A DNA stretch of 64,000 nucleotides from NCBI GenBank assembly GCA_004297725.1, contig SCUS01000177.1, positions 1 through 64,000 on the forward strand, in the 5' to 3' direction. How positions within the stretch are numbered: the stretch's first letter is position 1; each line of letters opens with the position of its first letter. Origin of the DNA: Myxococcaceae bacterium (GTDB lineage Bacteria; Myxococcota_A; Polyangia; Polyangiales; Ga0077539). Position numbers and translations under genes: made by a program. A model generated the notes under the pieces. That model saw only the letters and a list, made by a program, of their open reading frames with translations. It made no database searches and was not told where the DNA came from. This document shows positions 37,134 to 45,021 of this stretch, in pieces.

Positions 37134-37487
37134 GACCACAAGATCGGCCGGGTGCTCGAGCAGCGCCGCGACGGCAACCGGATCTTCATGCGCCACGACG
37201 GCGCGCTGCGCGGCGTACCCGGCCCGGCGGTCGCGCTCGAGATGGTCATCGAGGACGCGCTCACCGTCCGCTACCGGGCGGTGCCGACGCTGCCGTCGAA
37301 GCTGGTGCTGACCTTCGACGGCGGCTTCGACCTGCGCGAGACCCCGGAGGGGACGCACGTCGTGCACACCGAGCGCTTCCGCTTCCACCAGCCGTTCCGT
37401 CTGGTCGCGGAGCCCTTCCTGCGCGACTGGCTGCGGCGCGACATCGCGGGCGAGATGGTCCGCCTGAAGCAACTGCTGGAAGCGTGA
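37134..37487 (+). pseudogene. SRPBCC-family protein, 5'-truncated
   Basis: About 117 residues of a START/polyketide-cyclase-like (SRPBCC) domain: GRVLEQRRDGNRIFMRHDGA, TVRYRAVPTLPSKLVLTFDG, GTHVVHTERFRFHQPFRLVA, then FLRDWLRRDIAGEMVRLKQL. The helix-grip fold pattern and C-terminal helix are typical, but the first strand and start are missing. It is joined out of frame to the reductase-like scrap. A strong hairpin follows the stop. Confidence 0.5.
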
Positions 37488-37504
37488 CGGAGCGGGCGTG
37501 ACGG

Positions 37505-37546
37505 GCACCCCTTTCAAGGTGTCCCATGAGACCTTGAAAGGGGTGC
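37505..37546. terminator. Perfect 16-bp stem hairpin (probable terminator)
   Basis: GCACCCCTTTCAAGGT (37505-37520) pairs perfectly with 37531-37546 over a 10-nt loop, 18 bp after the SRPBCC fragment stop. There is no T-run. The AT-containing stem differs from the local GC-rich sequence. From 37547 to 37831 I see no gene. Confidence 0.55.
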
Positions 37547-37831
37547 GCGTTACGGGTCGCCGTCGCGACGCTTCACGTACTCCGCCCACTCGTCCGTCGC
37601 GTAGAACGCCCGCATCGCGGCGCGGCGGCCGCGGCTCCGAGACTCCCCCGTCACGGCGGAACAGGTCGCGGACCTGCGACGCCCTCCGCGGGAGGAGAGC
37701 GCCGCCTTGAGCGTGTTCGTTGGCCGCTACGGTAGATGGCGACCGACGCGGCGTGGGAGGGGCCTACGCCGTGCGTCGGGTCATTGGTGTGGATGCCGAG
37801 GTGCGCCCGCGATATCGGTGCTCCGACGGGC

Positions 37832-38227
37832 ATGGAAAAGAAGCACCGCATCTACTCGATGTCGTTCGCGAGCGTGTACCCCCTCTACGTGCAGAAGGCC
37901 GAGAAGAAGGGGCGGACGAAGGCCGAGGTCGACGAGGTCATCGCGTGGCTCACGGGCTACGCCGGCGCGCAGCTCCAGCGCGTCATCGACGACAAGACCG
38001 ACCTCGAAGCGTTCTTCGCCAGCGCGCCCCGGATGAACCCGAACGTGGGGCTCATCAAGGGCGTCGTGTGCGGCGTGCGCGTCGAGGACGTCGCCGACCC
38101 GCTGAGGCGGAACATCCGCTACCTCGACAAGCTGATCGACGAGCTCGCCAGGGGGAAGAAGATGGAGAGCATCCTCCGGGTCGACGGCGCCGACGCGGTA
38201 GCGCCTTCCGGGCCCAGGCGGCGTTGA
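37832..38227 (+). CDS. DUF2200 domain protein
   Basis: A 131-residue DUF2200 protein. The diagnostic run MEKKHRIYSMSFASVYPLYV, KAEKKGRTKAEVDEVIAWLT, NVGLIKGVVCGVRVEDVADP and NIRYLDKLIDELARGKKMES covers the whole domain. The ATG at 37832 begins the domain exactly. Cytosolic, function unknown. The C-terminal GADAVAPSGPRRR is an extra tail. It converges on the MerR-TPR gene with 72 bp between the ends. Confidence 0.9.
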   Translation: MEKKHRIYSMSFASVYPLYVQKAEKKGRTKAEVDEVIAWLTGYAGAQLQRVIDDKTDLEAFFASAPRMNPNVGLIKGVVCGVRVEDVADPLRRNIRYLDKLIDELARGKKMESILRVDGADAVAPSGPRRR

Positions 38228-38299
38228 CCACGACGATCCACCCGGGGGCCTCGTCGACTCACCTTCGCCGCGTCGCCCATGACCGCCATGTGCCGCGCT

Positions 38300-39301
38300 T
38301 CACCCCGCGGGCTCGTCGCGCAGGTGCTGCCTCGCGACGTTGGCCCACGGCCCCTTCGGGTCCAGTGCCAGGTACCGCTGCCAGTGCGCCCGCGCCTGCT
38401 CCTTGCGGCCGATCTCCGTGAGGGCCATCGCCAGGTTGAAGTGCGCCTCCGCGAAGTCCGGCTTCAGCGACAGCGCCCGCTCGAACAACGGGACCGCCTC
38501 GTGGTGCACCCCCCGCTCCACCAGCAGGTAGGCCAGGTTGTACGGCGCCTCGGCCTGCGACGGGTCGGAGGCGATGGCCCGCCGGTACATCGACTCGGCC
38601 TCCGCGCGGTCGCCCGCCACCAGCCGGAGATTACCCAGGTTGGTAAGCGCCGTGGCCAGCCGTGGATCGAGGTCGATGGCCTTGCGGTAGGCCTGCTCCG
38701 CGCGGTCCCGGGTGGTCTCCTCCTCGTCCAGGCGCAGGCCCTCCAGGTAGTGGGCGTAGGCGTCCCGCTGGCGCTTCGAGGGCTGCGGCCGCAGCGCGCG
38801 CACCACGTCCTCCCGCAGCGAGCTCAGCTCGAAGTCGAGCAGCCGCTGGCCCGTGACGGGATCGAAGCGGGCCCCGTCCTGGCGGGCGACGAGCTGGTGG
38901 CCCTCCGCGCCGAGGCGGGCGTCGGTGACCGGCCGGGCCATGCCGGGCTCGGTGGTGCGCAGCGACTCCACCGCGCGGCGAATCGAGCGGAGCGACACCC
39001 CGGCGTCCACCAGCCGCCGGGTGGTGCGGGCCGCGAGCAGGTCGGCGAAGGTGTACGCCCGGCGGTTTCCCGAGCGGGCGCTCGGGGCCACGATGCCCAT
39101 GCGCTCCCAGCTCGCGAGACGCCCGGGTCGCAGCTTCAGGATCTCCGCGACCTCGCGCGCGGAGAAGAGCCGCGCCACGGTGTCGGTGCCCGGGGTCTCG
39201 GCGGTCGGCGGTCGGCGCACGGCGTCCTCGACGCGTCGGCCTCGGCCGAAGTCGACGTGGATCACCGGGCTCGGAGGGTTCTCTTCGGTCTGGTCGCTCA
39301 C
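38300..39301 (-). CDS. MerR-type HTH / TPR regulator
   Basis: A 333-residue fusion. The N-terminal MerR-like helix-turn-helix (about 45-115) has LFSAREVAEILKLRPGRLAS, NRRAYTFADLLAARTTRRLV, and the C-terminal half holds TPR repeats (AYRKAIDLDPRLATALTNLG, YRRAIASDPSQAEAPYNLAY, FERALSLKPDFAEAHFNLAM). This is a DNA-binding protein with a protein-interaction scaffold, a combination common in myxobacteria. The GTG at 39301 gives MTVSD... after initiation and leaves 75 bp to divergent coaE. Part of the TPR region is copied at 31185-31394. Confidence 0.88.
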   Translation of the reverse strand: MSDQTEENPPSPVIHVDFGRGRRVEDAVRRPPTAETPGTDTVARLFSAREVAEILKLRPGRLASWERMGIVAPSARSGNRRAYTFADLLAARTTRRLVDAGVSLRSIRRAVESLRTTEPGMARPVTDARLGAEGHQLVARQDGARFDPVTGQRLLDFELSSLREDVVRALRPQPSKRQRDAYAHYLEGLRLDEEETTRDRAEQAYRKAIDLDPRLATALTNLGNLRLVAGDRAEAESMYRRAIASDPSQAEAPYNLAYLLVERGVHHEAVPLFERALSLKPDFAEAHFNLAMALTEIGRKEQARAHWQRYLALDPKGPWANVARQHLRDEPAG

Positions 39302-39376
39302 CGTGACGGGACCACCGTACCGTCGCGAGGCCCCGGGACGCGAAAATCGCGCGAGTGCGGTACACCCCAGGGCCCT

Positions 39377-39982
39377 ATGGTGGTCATCGGTCTGACGGGC
39401 GGCATCGCGTGTGGGAAGAGCGCCGTGGCGGCGATGCTGGCCGAGCGAGGCGTGGCGATCGTCGACGCCGACCAGGGGGCCCGCGAGGTCGTGGCGCCCG
39501 GGAGCGACGGGCTCTCGGAGGTGGTCGCGGCCTTCGGCGAGGGGGTGCTCTCCCCCGACGGTTCGCTCGACCGAAAGCGCCTGGGAGAGCGGGTCTTCGG
39601 CGACGAGGAGGCCAGGAAGAAGCTCAACGCCATCCTTCACCCGCGCATCGCGCAGTGGAGCGCCGAGCGCTTCATGGCGCTGGCCGCGGAGGGGAGACCC
39701 TTCGCGGTCTACGAGGCCGCGCTGCTGGTGGAGAACGGAGCGCACCGGGCGATGGGCGGGCTCATCGTGGTGACCGCGAGGCCTGAGGTGCAGCGCGCGA
39801 GGCTCATGGCCCGGGACGGCATCGACGCCGCGGCGGCGCAGGCGCGCATCGACGCCCAGTGGCCCCTGGAGAAGAAGGTCGCGGTCGCTACCGAGGTGAT
39901 CGACAACTCGGGCGACCGCGAGGCCTTGCGGGCGCAGGTGCAGGGGCTCCATACGCGGCTGGTCGAGGCCTACGGGCGATAA
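39377..39982 (+). CDS. coaE: Dephospho-CoA kinase
   Basis: A 201-residue P-loop kinase catalysing the last step of coenzyme A synthesis (3'-phosphorylation of dephospho-CoA). The ATG at 39377 gives MVVIGLTGGIACGKSAVAAM with the Walker A loop; VDADQGAREVV is the substrate region and LLVENGAHRAM plus LMARDGIDAAAAQARI form the lid. The length is normal. It is divergent from the MerR-TPR gene and followed after 92 bp by the HEAT-repeat gene. Confidence 0.94.
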   Translation: MVVIGLTGGIACGKSAVAAMLAERGVAIVDADQGAREVVAPGSDGLSEVVAAFGEGVLSPDGSLDRKRLGERVFGDEEARKKLNAILHPRIAQWSAERFMALAAEGRPFAVYEAALLVENGAHRAMGGLIVVTARPEVQRARLMARDGIDAAAAQARIDAQWPLEKKVAVATEVIDNSGDREALRAQVQGLHTRLVEAYGR

Positions 39983-40005
39983 GCGGCGGCGCCCGGGCTG
40001 CGCGG

Positions 40006-40033
40006 TTGTGTTGGCCTTCGGGGCTGATCTAGA
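40006..40033 (+). promoter_or_regulatory. Candidate promoter of the HEAT-repeat gene
   Basis: TTGTGT, 16 bp, then TCTAGA, about 40 bp before the ATG at 40075, with a purine-rich TTGGAGGGA at about 40054 as ribosome binding site. Consensus resemblance only. Confidence 0.35.
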
Positions 40034-40074
40034 GTCCGCGCGCAAAATCCACGGTTGGAGGGACTGAACCCATC

Positions 40075-42606
40075 ATGCGTACGAGCGATCCGGGCGACCA
40101 CGATGACCTGCCTGAAGTTCCTGACGTCCCTGATGAGCCTTCGGGCGACAGCGGGGCGATGATCAGCGACGACGAGGCCGTCCGGCGCATCAACCGCCGC
40201 GTGAGCCCCGTCGGCTGGCTCGGCATCATCGCCGTACTCGGCGTCGGCGGCGGCACCGGCTACTACATGCTCAACACCGCCCGGCAGGAGCAGGCCGAGG
40301 CCGACGCCCTCACCCGCGGCCGCGCCGAGCTCACCGCCATCACCGAGCGCAACCTCCCCAACGCCGAGACCGCCCGCCTCGTGCGCGAGGTCTACGCCCG
40401 CAACACCGCCCGCAGCGTCCGCCAGACCGCGCGTCGCCTCCTCGCGCAGCTCAGCGACCCCGAGTCCGTCCCGATGCTCATCGACGGCCTCGCCGAGGCG
40501 GGCGCCGGGCGCAAGCAGGCCGCCCTCGGCCTCGCGGAGATCGGCCTCCCCGCCGCCGCCGCCGCGAAGCCCGCGCTGCTCGCCATCCTCCCCACGGCCG
40601 ATCCTGCCACCGAGCAGCTCGAGATCGCCTGGGCCCTGGTGGTGCTCCAGGAGCCGCAGGCATGGCCCGTGGTGCGGCAGCTCCTCGAGCAGAACAAGCT
40701 GCAGACGGTCACCAACCTCGACGGCCGCCGCATCTTCGACCCCGCCCTCGTGGCCCGCATGGCCGGCCGGGAGCGCCTCCACGAGCTGGTCACCTCGCGC
40801 TCGGTCACCTCGCTCCGCCTCGCGGCCCTCTCGCTCGCGGAGATCGGCACCCCGGACGTGCTCGATGACCTCAACATCCTCGTGCAGAACTCCGACGTCA
40901 GCATCTCCCGCGAGGCCGCCATCGGCCTCGGCCGCACCGGCGACCCCCGCGCGGCCGAGCCCCTGGTGCGCTTCCTCAACGCGCACCCCGACGCGCGCGA
41001 GGGCGTCCTCTCGGCGCTGGCGGTGAGCTCCGGGGCGCAGGGCCTCGGGGTCATCATCCACAGCGCGCAAGACCTCCCGACGCGCGCCACGGCCACGCGC
41101 CTCCTGCGCGACCAGCGAGACCCCGACGCCGGCGACGCCCTCTTCGAGGCGCTGGGCATCGCGTCGGGCACCGACGAGGTCTCCGTCGGCATGAAGCGCA
41201 ACGCGGTCTTCGGCCTCGCGGAGATCGGCGACCCCCGCGCCGTCGAGTCGCTGCTCGCGTACGCCACGCACGCGCTCACGCACACCGACCCCAACTCCAC
41301 CTCCGAGGCCAAGCAGGCGCTCGACCTCATCCGGCAGATCCCCGGCGCGGCGACGCGCGCCAAGGAGGGCCTGCTGGCCATCATCCGCGACCCGCACGGA
41401 GACTTCGTGCGAACGCCCTCCATCATCGCCCTCTCCCGCTCGGGCGACACCTCGGTGGCCGGCGTGGTCGCCCCCTTCCTCACGCAGCCCGACGCCATGG
41501 AGGGCGCCGCCGTGGCGCTCTGCGCGCTGCACAGCCCCGAGTGCGCGAGCCGGGTGCTCCCGATGGCCCGCATGCCCGCCAACCTGCGCATGGTCGAGGA
41601 GACCGTGGTCGACGAGCCGGTGCTCAACTCCCGGCGCACGGCCATCCGCGCGCTCTCGTGGATGACCTACGGCTCCGCCCCGGTGGCGCCCGCGGCCCGC
41701 GCGGCGGCGGTGCGAGAGCTGCGGCGCATCGTCGAAGACCCCAACGACCGGCGCTCGCTGCGCGAGGAGGCGGGCTACACCCTGGCCGCCGTCGCCGACG
41801 ACGCCGCGCTCGCCGACATGGCCGCCAAGGCCACGGACACCCACGTCCCCGAAGAGGCGCGGATCTATTACATCTACGCGCTGCGCGGCCGGGCCACGCC
41901 GGAGATCGCGACGCGGCTGGTGCAGACCTACCTGCGCCGGGGCACCAACCCCGACGTGATGCGCGGCGCGGCCATCGCGGCGGGCTTCGGGGCCAACGAG
42001 GCGACGAGCGACGCGCTGATTCCGCTGCTGCAGCTCACCGAGGCGCAGGACTCGGGGGTGCGCTTCGCGGCGGCCATCGCGGTGGTGCTGGGCGGCAACG
42101 CGAGGGCGGCCAACGCGCTGCTCGACGTGCTGGTGGCCAACGACGAGCTCGCGGGCATGATGCAGAACGAGTTCGCGCCGCGCGGCGCGGGCGGCGGGGC
42201 GAACAACGCCACGGTGCAGGAGAACTGGTCGCTGCTGCCGCTGACGGCGCCGATGTTCGAAGACGGCCGGGTGTTTCGCCGCATCGAGGTGGCGACCATC
42301 CTCGAGGCGGGCAAGCAGAACAAGCACTACGGCTGGGCGGTCAACTGGCTCACCACGCGGCTGAAGAGCGGGTGGGACAACGCCATGGGCGTGAGCGCCT
42401 ACGACGTGCGCCGGCTGATGCGGGAGGCCGCCCTGGGCAACGACGCGTTCCGTAGGGACATGGCGTTCCGAGGCTTCAGGGTGCTGCTCGACCGCGGCTC
42501 GCTGCACGCGCTCCGACGCCAGACCCGGGTGCCCGCGGCCAGCGAGCGAGCGCGCCACGAGCTGATGGAACTCTCCGGCGGAAACAGCGCCGCCCCCGCG
42601 CGCTGA
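40075..42606 (+). CDS. HEAT-repeat membrane-anchored protein
   Basis: An 843-residue protein. After an acidic cytoplasmic start (MRTSDPGDHDDLPEVPDVPD), one transmembrane helix (VGWLGIIAVLGVGGGTGYYM, near 45-65) is followed by more than a dozen HEAT/PBS-lyase-like repeats (LLAQLSDPESVPMLIDGLAE, AIGLGRTGDPRAAEPLVRFL, AVFGLAEIGDPRAVESLLAY). The alpha-solenoid suggests a scaffold, either periplasmic or cytoplasmic. It is preceded by a good AGGGA-type ribosome binding site. No enzymatic motif. It converges on the small membrane protein with 94 bp between. Confidence 0.85.
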   Translation: MRTSDPGDHDDLPEVPDVPDEPSGDSGAMISDDEAVRRINRRVSPVGWLGIIAVLGVGGGTGYYMLNTARQEQAEADALTRGRAELTAITERNLPNAETARLVREVYARNTARSVRQTARRLLAQLSDPESVPMLIDGLAEAGAGRKQAALGLAEIGLPAAAAAKPALLAILPTADPATEQLEIAWALVVLQEPQAWPVVRQLLEQNKLQTVTNLDGRRIFDPALVARMAGRERLHELVTSRSVTSLRLAALSLAEIGTPDVLDDLNILVQNSDVSISREAAIGLGRTGDPRAAEPLVRFLNAHPDAREGVLSALAVSSGAQGLGVIIHSAQDLPTRATATRLLRDQRDPDAGDALFEALGIASGTDEVSVGMKRNAVFGLAEIGDPRAVESLLAYATHALTHTDPNSTSEAKQALDLIRQIPGAATRAKEGLLAIIRDPHGDFVRTPSIIALSRSGDTSVAGVVAPFLTQPDAMEGAAVALCALHSPECASRVLPMARMPANLRMVEETVVDEPVLNSRRTAIRALSWMTYGSAPVAPAARAAAVRELRRIVEDPNDRRSLREEAGYTLAAVADDAALADMAAKATDTHVPEEARIYYIYALRGRATPEIATRLVQTYLRRGTNPDVMRGAAIAAGFGANEATSDALIPLLQLTEAQDSGVRFAAAIAVVLGGNARAANALLDVLVANDELAGMMQNEFAPRGAGGGANNATVQENWSLLPLTAPMFEDGRVFRRIEVATILEAGKQNKHYGWAVNWLTTRLKSGWDNAMGVSAYDVRRLMREAALGNDAFRRDMAFRGFRVLLDRGSLHALRRQTRVPAASERARHELMELSGGNSAAPAR

Positions 42607-42700
42607 GCGCTCCGCTCCTCTCCCTCTACTTCATCTCCAGTCCCCCCCCAGTGATACGGCTTGTGGCAGAGCGCCACGAGCGTGGCAGCCGTGCCCACGC

Positions 42701-43090
42701 TCAGATCGACACCCGGTCGTCGGGCAGGTGCTCCCGGTCGGGCGCTCCGGCCCGGTAGTCGGTGAGCAGCCACACGGCGCCCAGCACCATGCCCGAGGCG
42801 ATGTAGAAGCTCCGCGCCGGGCCCACCCCGGAGAAGCCCACCAGCCATGGGGTGGCCACCAGCAGCGGCGCCATCACGGCCTCCAGCGCCCCGTGCACCG
42901 GGAAGGGGATCATCTTCAGCAGCCCCATGGGGAAGGCCGTGAGCACGGTCAGCGTGGCGTGCAGCGCCGCCAGCACATAACAGAGCGACGCGGCCCGGGA
43001 GCCGAAGCCCAGCAGCGTGGGCGCCAGCGCGAAGGCGGCGATCACCACCAGGTCGAGGTAGCCGTGAACGCGGGGAGAGAGGAGCTTCAT
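42701..43090 (-). CDS. Four-helix SPW-like membrane protein
   Basis: A 129-residue integral membrane protein with four hydrophobic helices: HGYLDLVVIAAFALAPTLLG, ASLCYVLAALHATLTVLTAF, LEAVMAPLLVATPWLVGFSG and FYIASGMVLGAVWLLTDY. The ATPWLVGFSG segment resembles SPW-repeat proteins. The polar C-terminus ends PDREHLPDDRVSI. It starts 17 bp after the stop of the large TPR-like gene, so cotranscription is likely. Function unknown. Confidence 0.65.
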   Translation of the reverse strand: MKLLSPRVHGYLDLVVIAAFALAPTLLGFGSRAASLCYVLAALHATLTVLTAFPMGLLKMIPFPVHGALEAVMAPLLVATPWLVGFSGVGPARSFYIASGMVLGAVWLLTDYRAGAPDREHLPDDRVSI

Positions 43091-43106
43091 GAGGGCGTTC
43101 AGCCTT

Positions 43107-44924
43107 TCAGGAAGACCTCCGGTGCAGCGCCTGTGCCGCGAGCGGCTCGCCCGTGCTGTCCGCGTCGGCCGTGCCCCCGAGGTCGCCGATGCGCACGCCG
43201 GTCGCCGTCGAGGGCGGCGCGGCGAGGCCCGGGGCGACCCGGTCGATCCACGAGCGCAGCCCCGGGTGGGCCGACAGCTCCGCCTCGATGCGCTCCCGCT
43301 CCCCGTCGGCCTCGAACCACCCGGCCTCGCCCACCAGCAGGTCGAAGAGCAGCTCCGCGTGCCGGGGCAGCCGGGTGTCGGTCGCCCGGGTGCGCACCAG
43401 CTCCCGGGCCAGCTCCCGGTCTCCCAGGCGCAGCGCCACCAGGACGCGCACCAGCAGCGCCGCGCCCGTGGCGAAGGGGAAGGTCGGGTGCTCCGCGGCG
43501 ATCACCTCGAGCTCCGCGAGGGCCTCGTCGGTGCGGCCCGTGGCCGCGAGCAGCCGCGCCCGCAGGGCGATGAGCGCGGGCACCAGGATGTCGCTCATGC
43601 CGGCCTTCACGGCGGGGTTCTTGAAGAGCCGGCCGAGGCCCCGGTCGCAGAGCGCGAGCGCCGCGGGCAGGTCGTCGCGTCGCTCGGCGTGCTCGGCGAG
43701 GTCGAGCAGGGCGACGGCGGCGTGGGCGTGCGTGCTGGCGCGCGCGGCCCGCTCGAGCTTGGCGTCGGACTCGGCGGCGCGGTCGTCGGCGTAGAGCGAG
43801 CGCGCCTCGCGGATGGCGCGGTCGAGCGCGAGGTTGCGGCGCACCCCCAGCGCGATGGAGGCGACCACCGGCAGGGCGAAGACCCAGACGCTGATCGTCA
43901 CCGAGAGGGCACGGTTGATCATCGGGAGCGCGACCACCATCGCGCCGATCACCAGCGACCAGGCGAGGAGCAGCCACCGCCGAGGGGAGGGCGAGAGCTT
44001 CCTGGCGAGGTCCCGATCGGCGGTCACGCGGGCGCGCGCCTCGGCCGAGGGCGAGGGGAGGCGGGCAGGGTCGACCGCGGCGCCAGGCTCCGAGGCGCGA
44101 GGGGCGAAGGAGGCCGCCTGGGGGACGACGGAGACGATCCACCGGGCCGCGGGGGAGAGCTCTCCCTCACGCGACGCGGGCGCCCGGTACGCGCTGCCCA
44201 CGGGCACCGCCGCGAGGCGGCCGAGGGTGCGCGCCAGCATGGCCTCCCGGCCGCTGAGCTGATCGAGCAGCGAGCGGGAGCGGGTGAGCTCGCCGACCAG
44301 CGCCTCGCGCTCCCCGGCGCGGGCGAAGGTGACCGCGCGGGCGAGGGCGGCGTAGCCCTTGAGCAGCGGCAGGGCGTGCGGGGAGGCGTCGACCCGGGCG
44401 GCCTCCTCGCGGGCCATGGCCGACTCTCCCGCGGCCGCGAGCATGAGCGCCCGGTTGGCGCGGAGCACGAGCTGGTACTGCCGACCCTGGGAGCGGGCGA
44501 GGAGCGGGATCTTGAGCGCGAGGGCCTCGGCGGACACGGCCACCGCCCCGGCGGCGTCGCCCCTGGCGAAGAGCACGTAGGCCCTCTGGGAGAGGGCGGC
44601 CATGCCCACGAGGCCCCCGCGGCTCGACCGGGGGATGGCGTCGAGCAGGGCCATCGCCTCGTCGTAGCGGCCCTGGGTGAGCAGGTCGTGGGCGGCGTTG
44701 TTGAGCATCACCGCGGGGCCGATGCGCTGCTGCCTCAGCCCGAGGGCCATCACGCAGGCGCCGAAGAGCACGGCCGCCCCGCCGGCGGCGGTCAGCGCGG
44801 GAAGGGCGACGAGCGCCCCGAGGCCGAGGAGGAGGTAGACCCCGCCCAGCAGGAGCATCCTTCGGGCGGAGCGGCTGGTCGGGTGCGGAGGCAGCGCGGG
44901 CTTCGGGGCGGGGCGTTCGGCCAT
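43107..44924 (-). CDS. Membrane protein with TPR-like helical repeats
   Basis: A 605-residue protein. Two N-terminal hydrophobic helices (MLLLGGVYLLLGLGALVALP, AAVLFGACVMALGL) are followed by a TPR-like region (LLTQGRYDEAMALLDAIPRS, VLRANRALMLAAAGESAMAR). A central helix pair (LLLAWSLVIGAMVVALPMIN, SVWVFALPVVASIALGV) precedes a second TPR-like domain (ALLDLAEHAERRDDLPAALA, ARLLAATGRTDEALAELEVI). Probably a membrane scaffold for protein interactions. It is followed after 16 bp by the SPW-like gene. Function unknown. Confidence 0.65.
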   Translation of the reverse strand: MAERPAPKPALPPHPTSRSARRMLLLGGVYLLLGLGALVALPALTAAGGAAVLFGACVMALGLRQQRIGPAVMLNNAAHDLLTQGRYDEAMALLDAIPRSSRGGLVGMAALSQRAYVLFARGDAAGAVAVSAEALALKIPLLARSQGRQYQLVLRANRALMLAAAGESAMAREEAARVDASPHALPLLKGYAALARAVTFARAGEREALVGELTRSRSLLDQLSGREAMLARTLGRLAAVPVGSAYRAPASREGELSPAARWIVSVVPQAASFAPRASEPGAAVDPARLPSPSAEARARVTADRDLARKLSPSPRRWLLLAWSLVIGAMVVALPMINRALSVTISVWVFALPVVASIALGVRRNLALDRAIREARSLYADDRAAESDAKLERAARASTHAHAAVALLDLAEHAERRDDLPAALALCDRGLGRLFKNPAVKAGMSDILVPALIALRARLLAATGRTDEALAELEVIAAEHPTFPFATGAALLVRVLVALRLGDRELARELVRTRATDTRLPRHAELLFDLLVGEAGWFEADGERERIEAELSAHPGLRSWIDRVAPGLAAPPSTATGVRIGDLGGTADADSTGEPLAAQALHRRSS

Positions 44925-45021
44925 CGGGTGATGGGGCGCAGCCTACAACGGCCGTCCCCGGGAGCCTCTTCCTCCCAGGCGATCGATCCACGCGATGCTG
45001 GGAGAGGGCCCTGCGTAGGCG

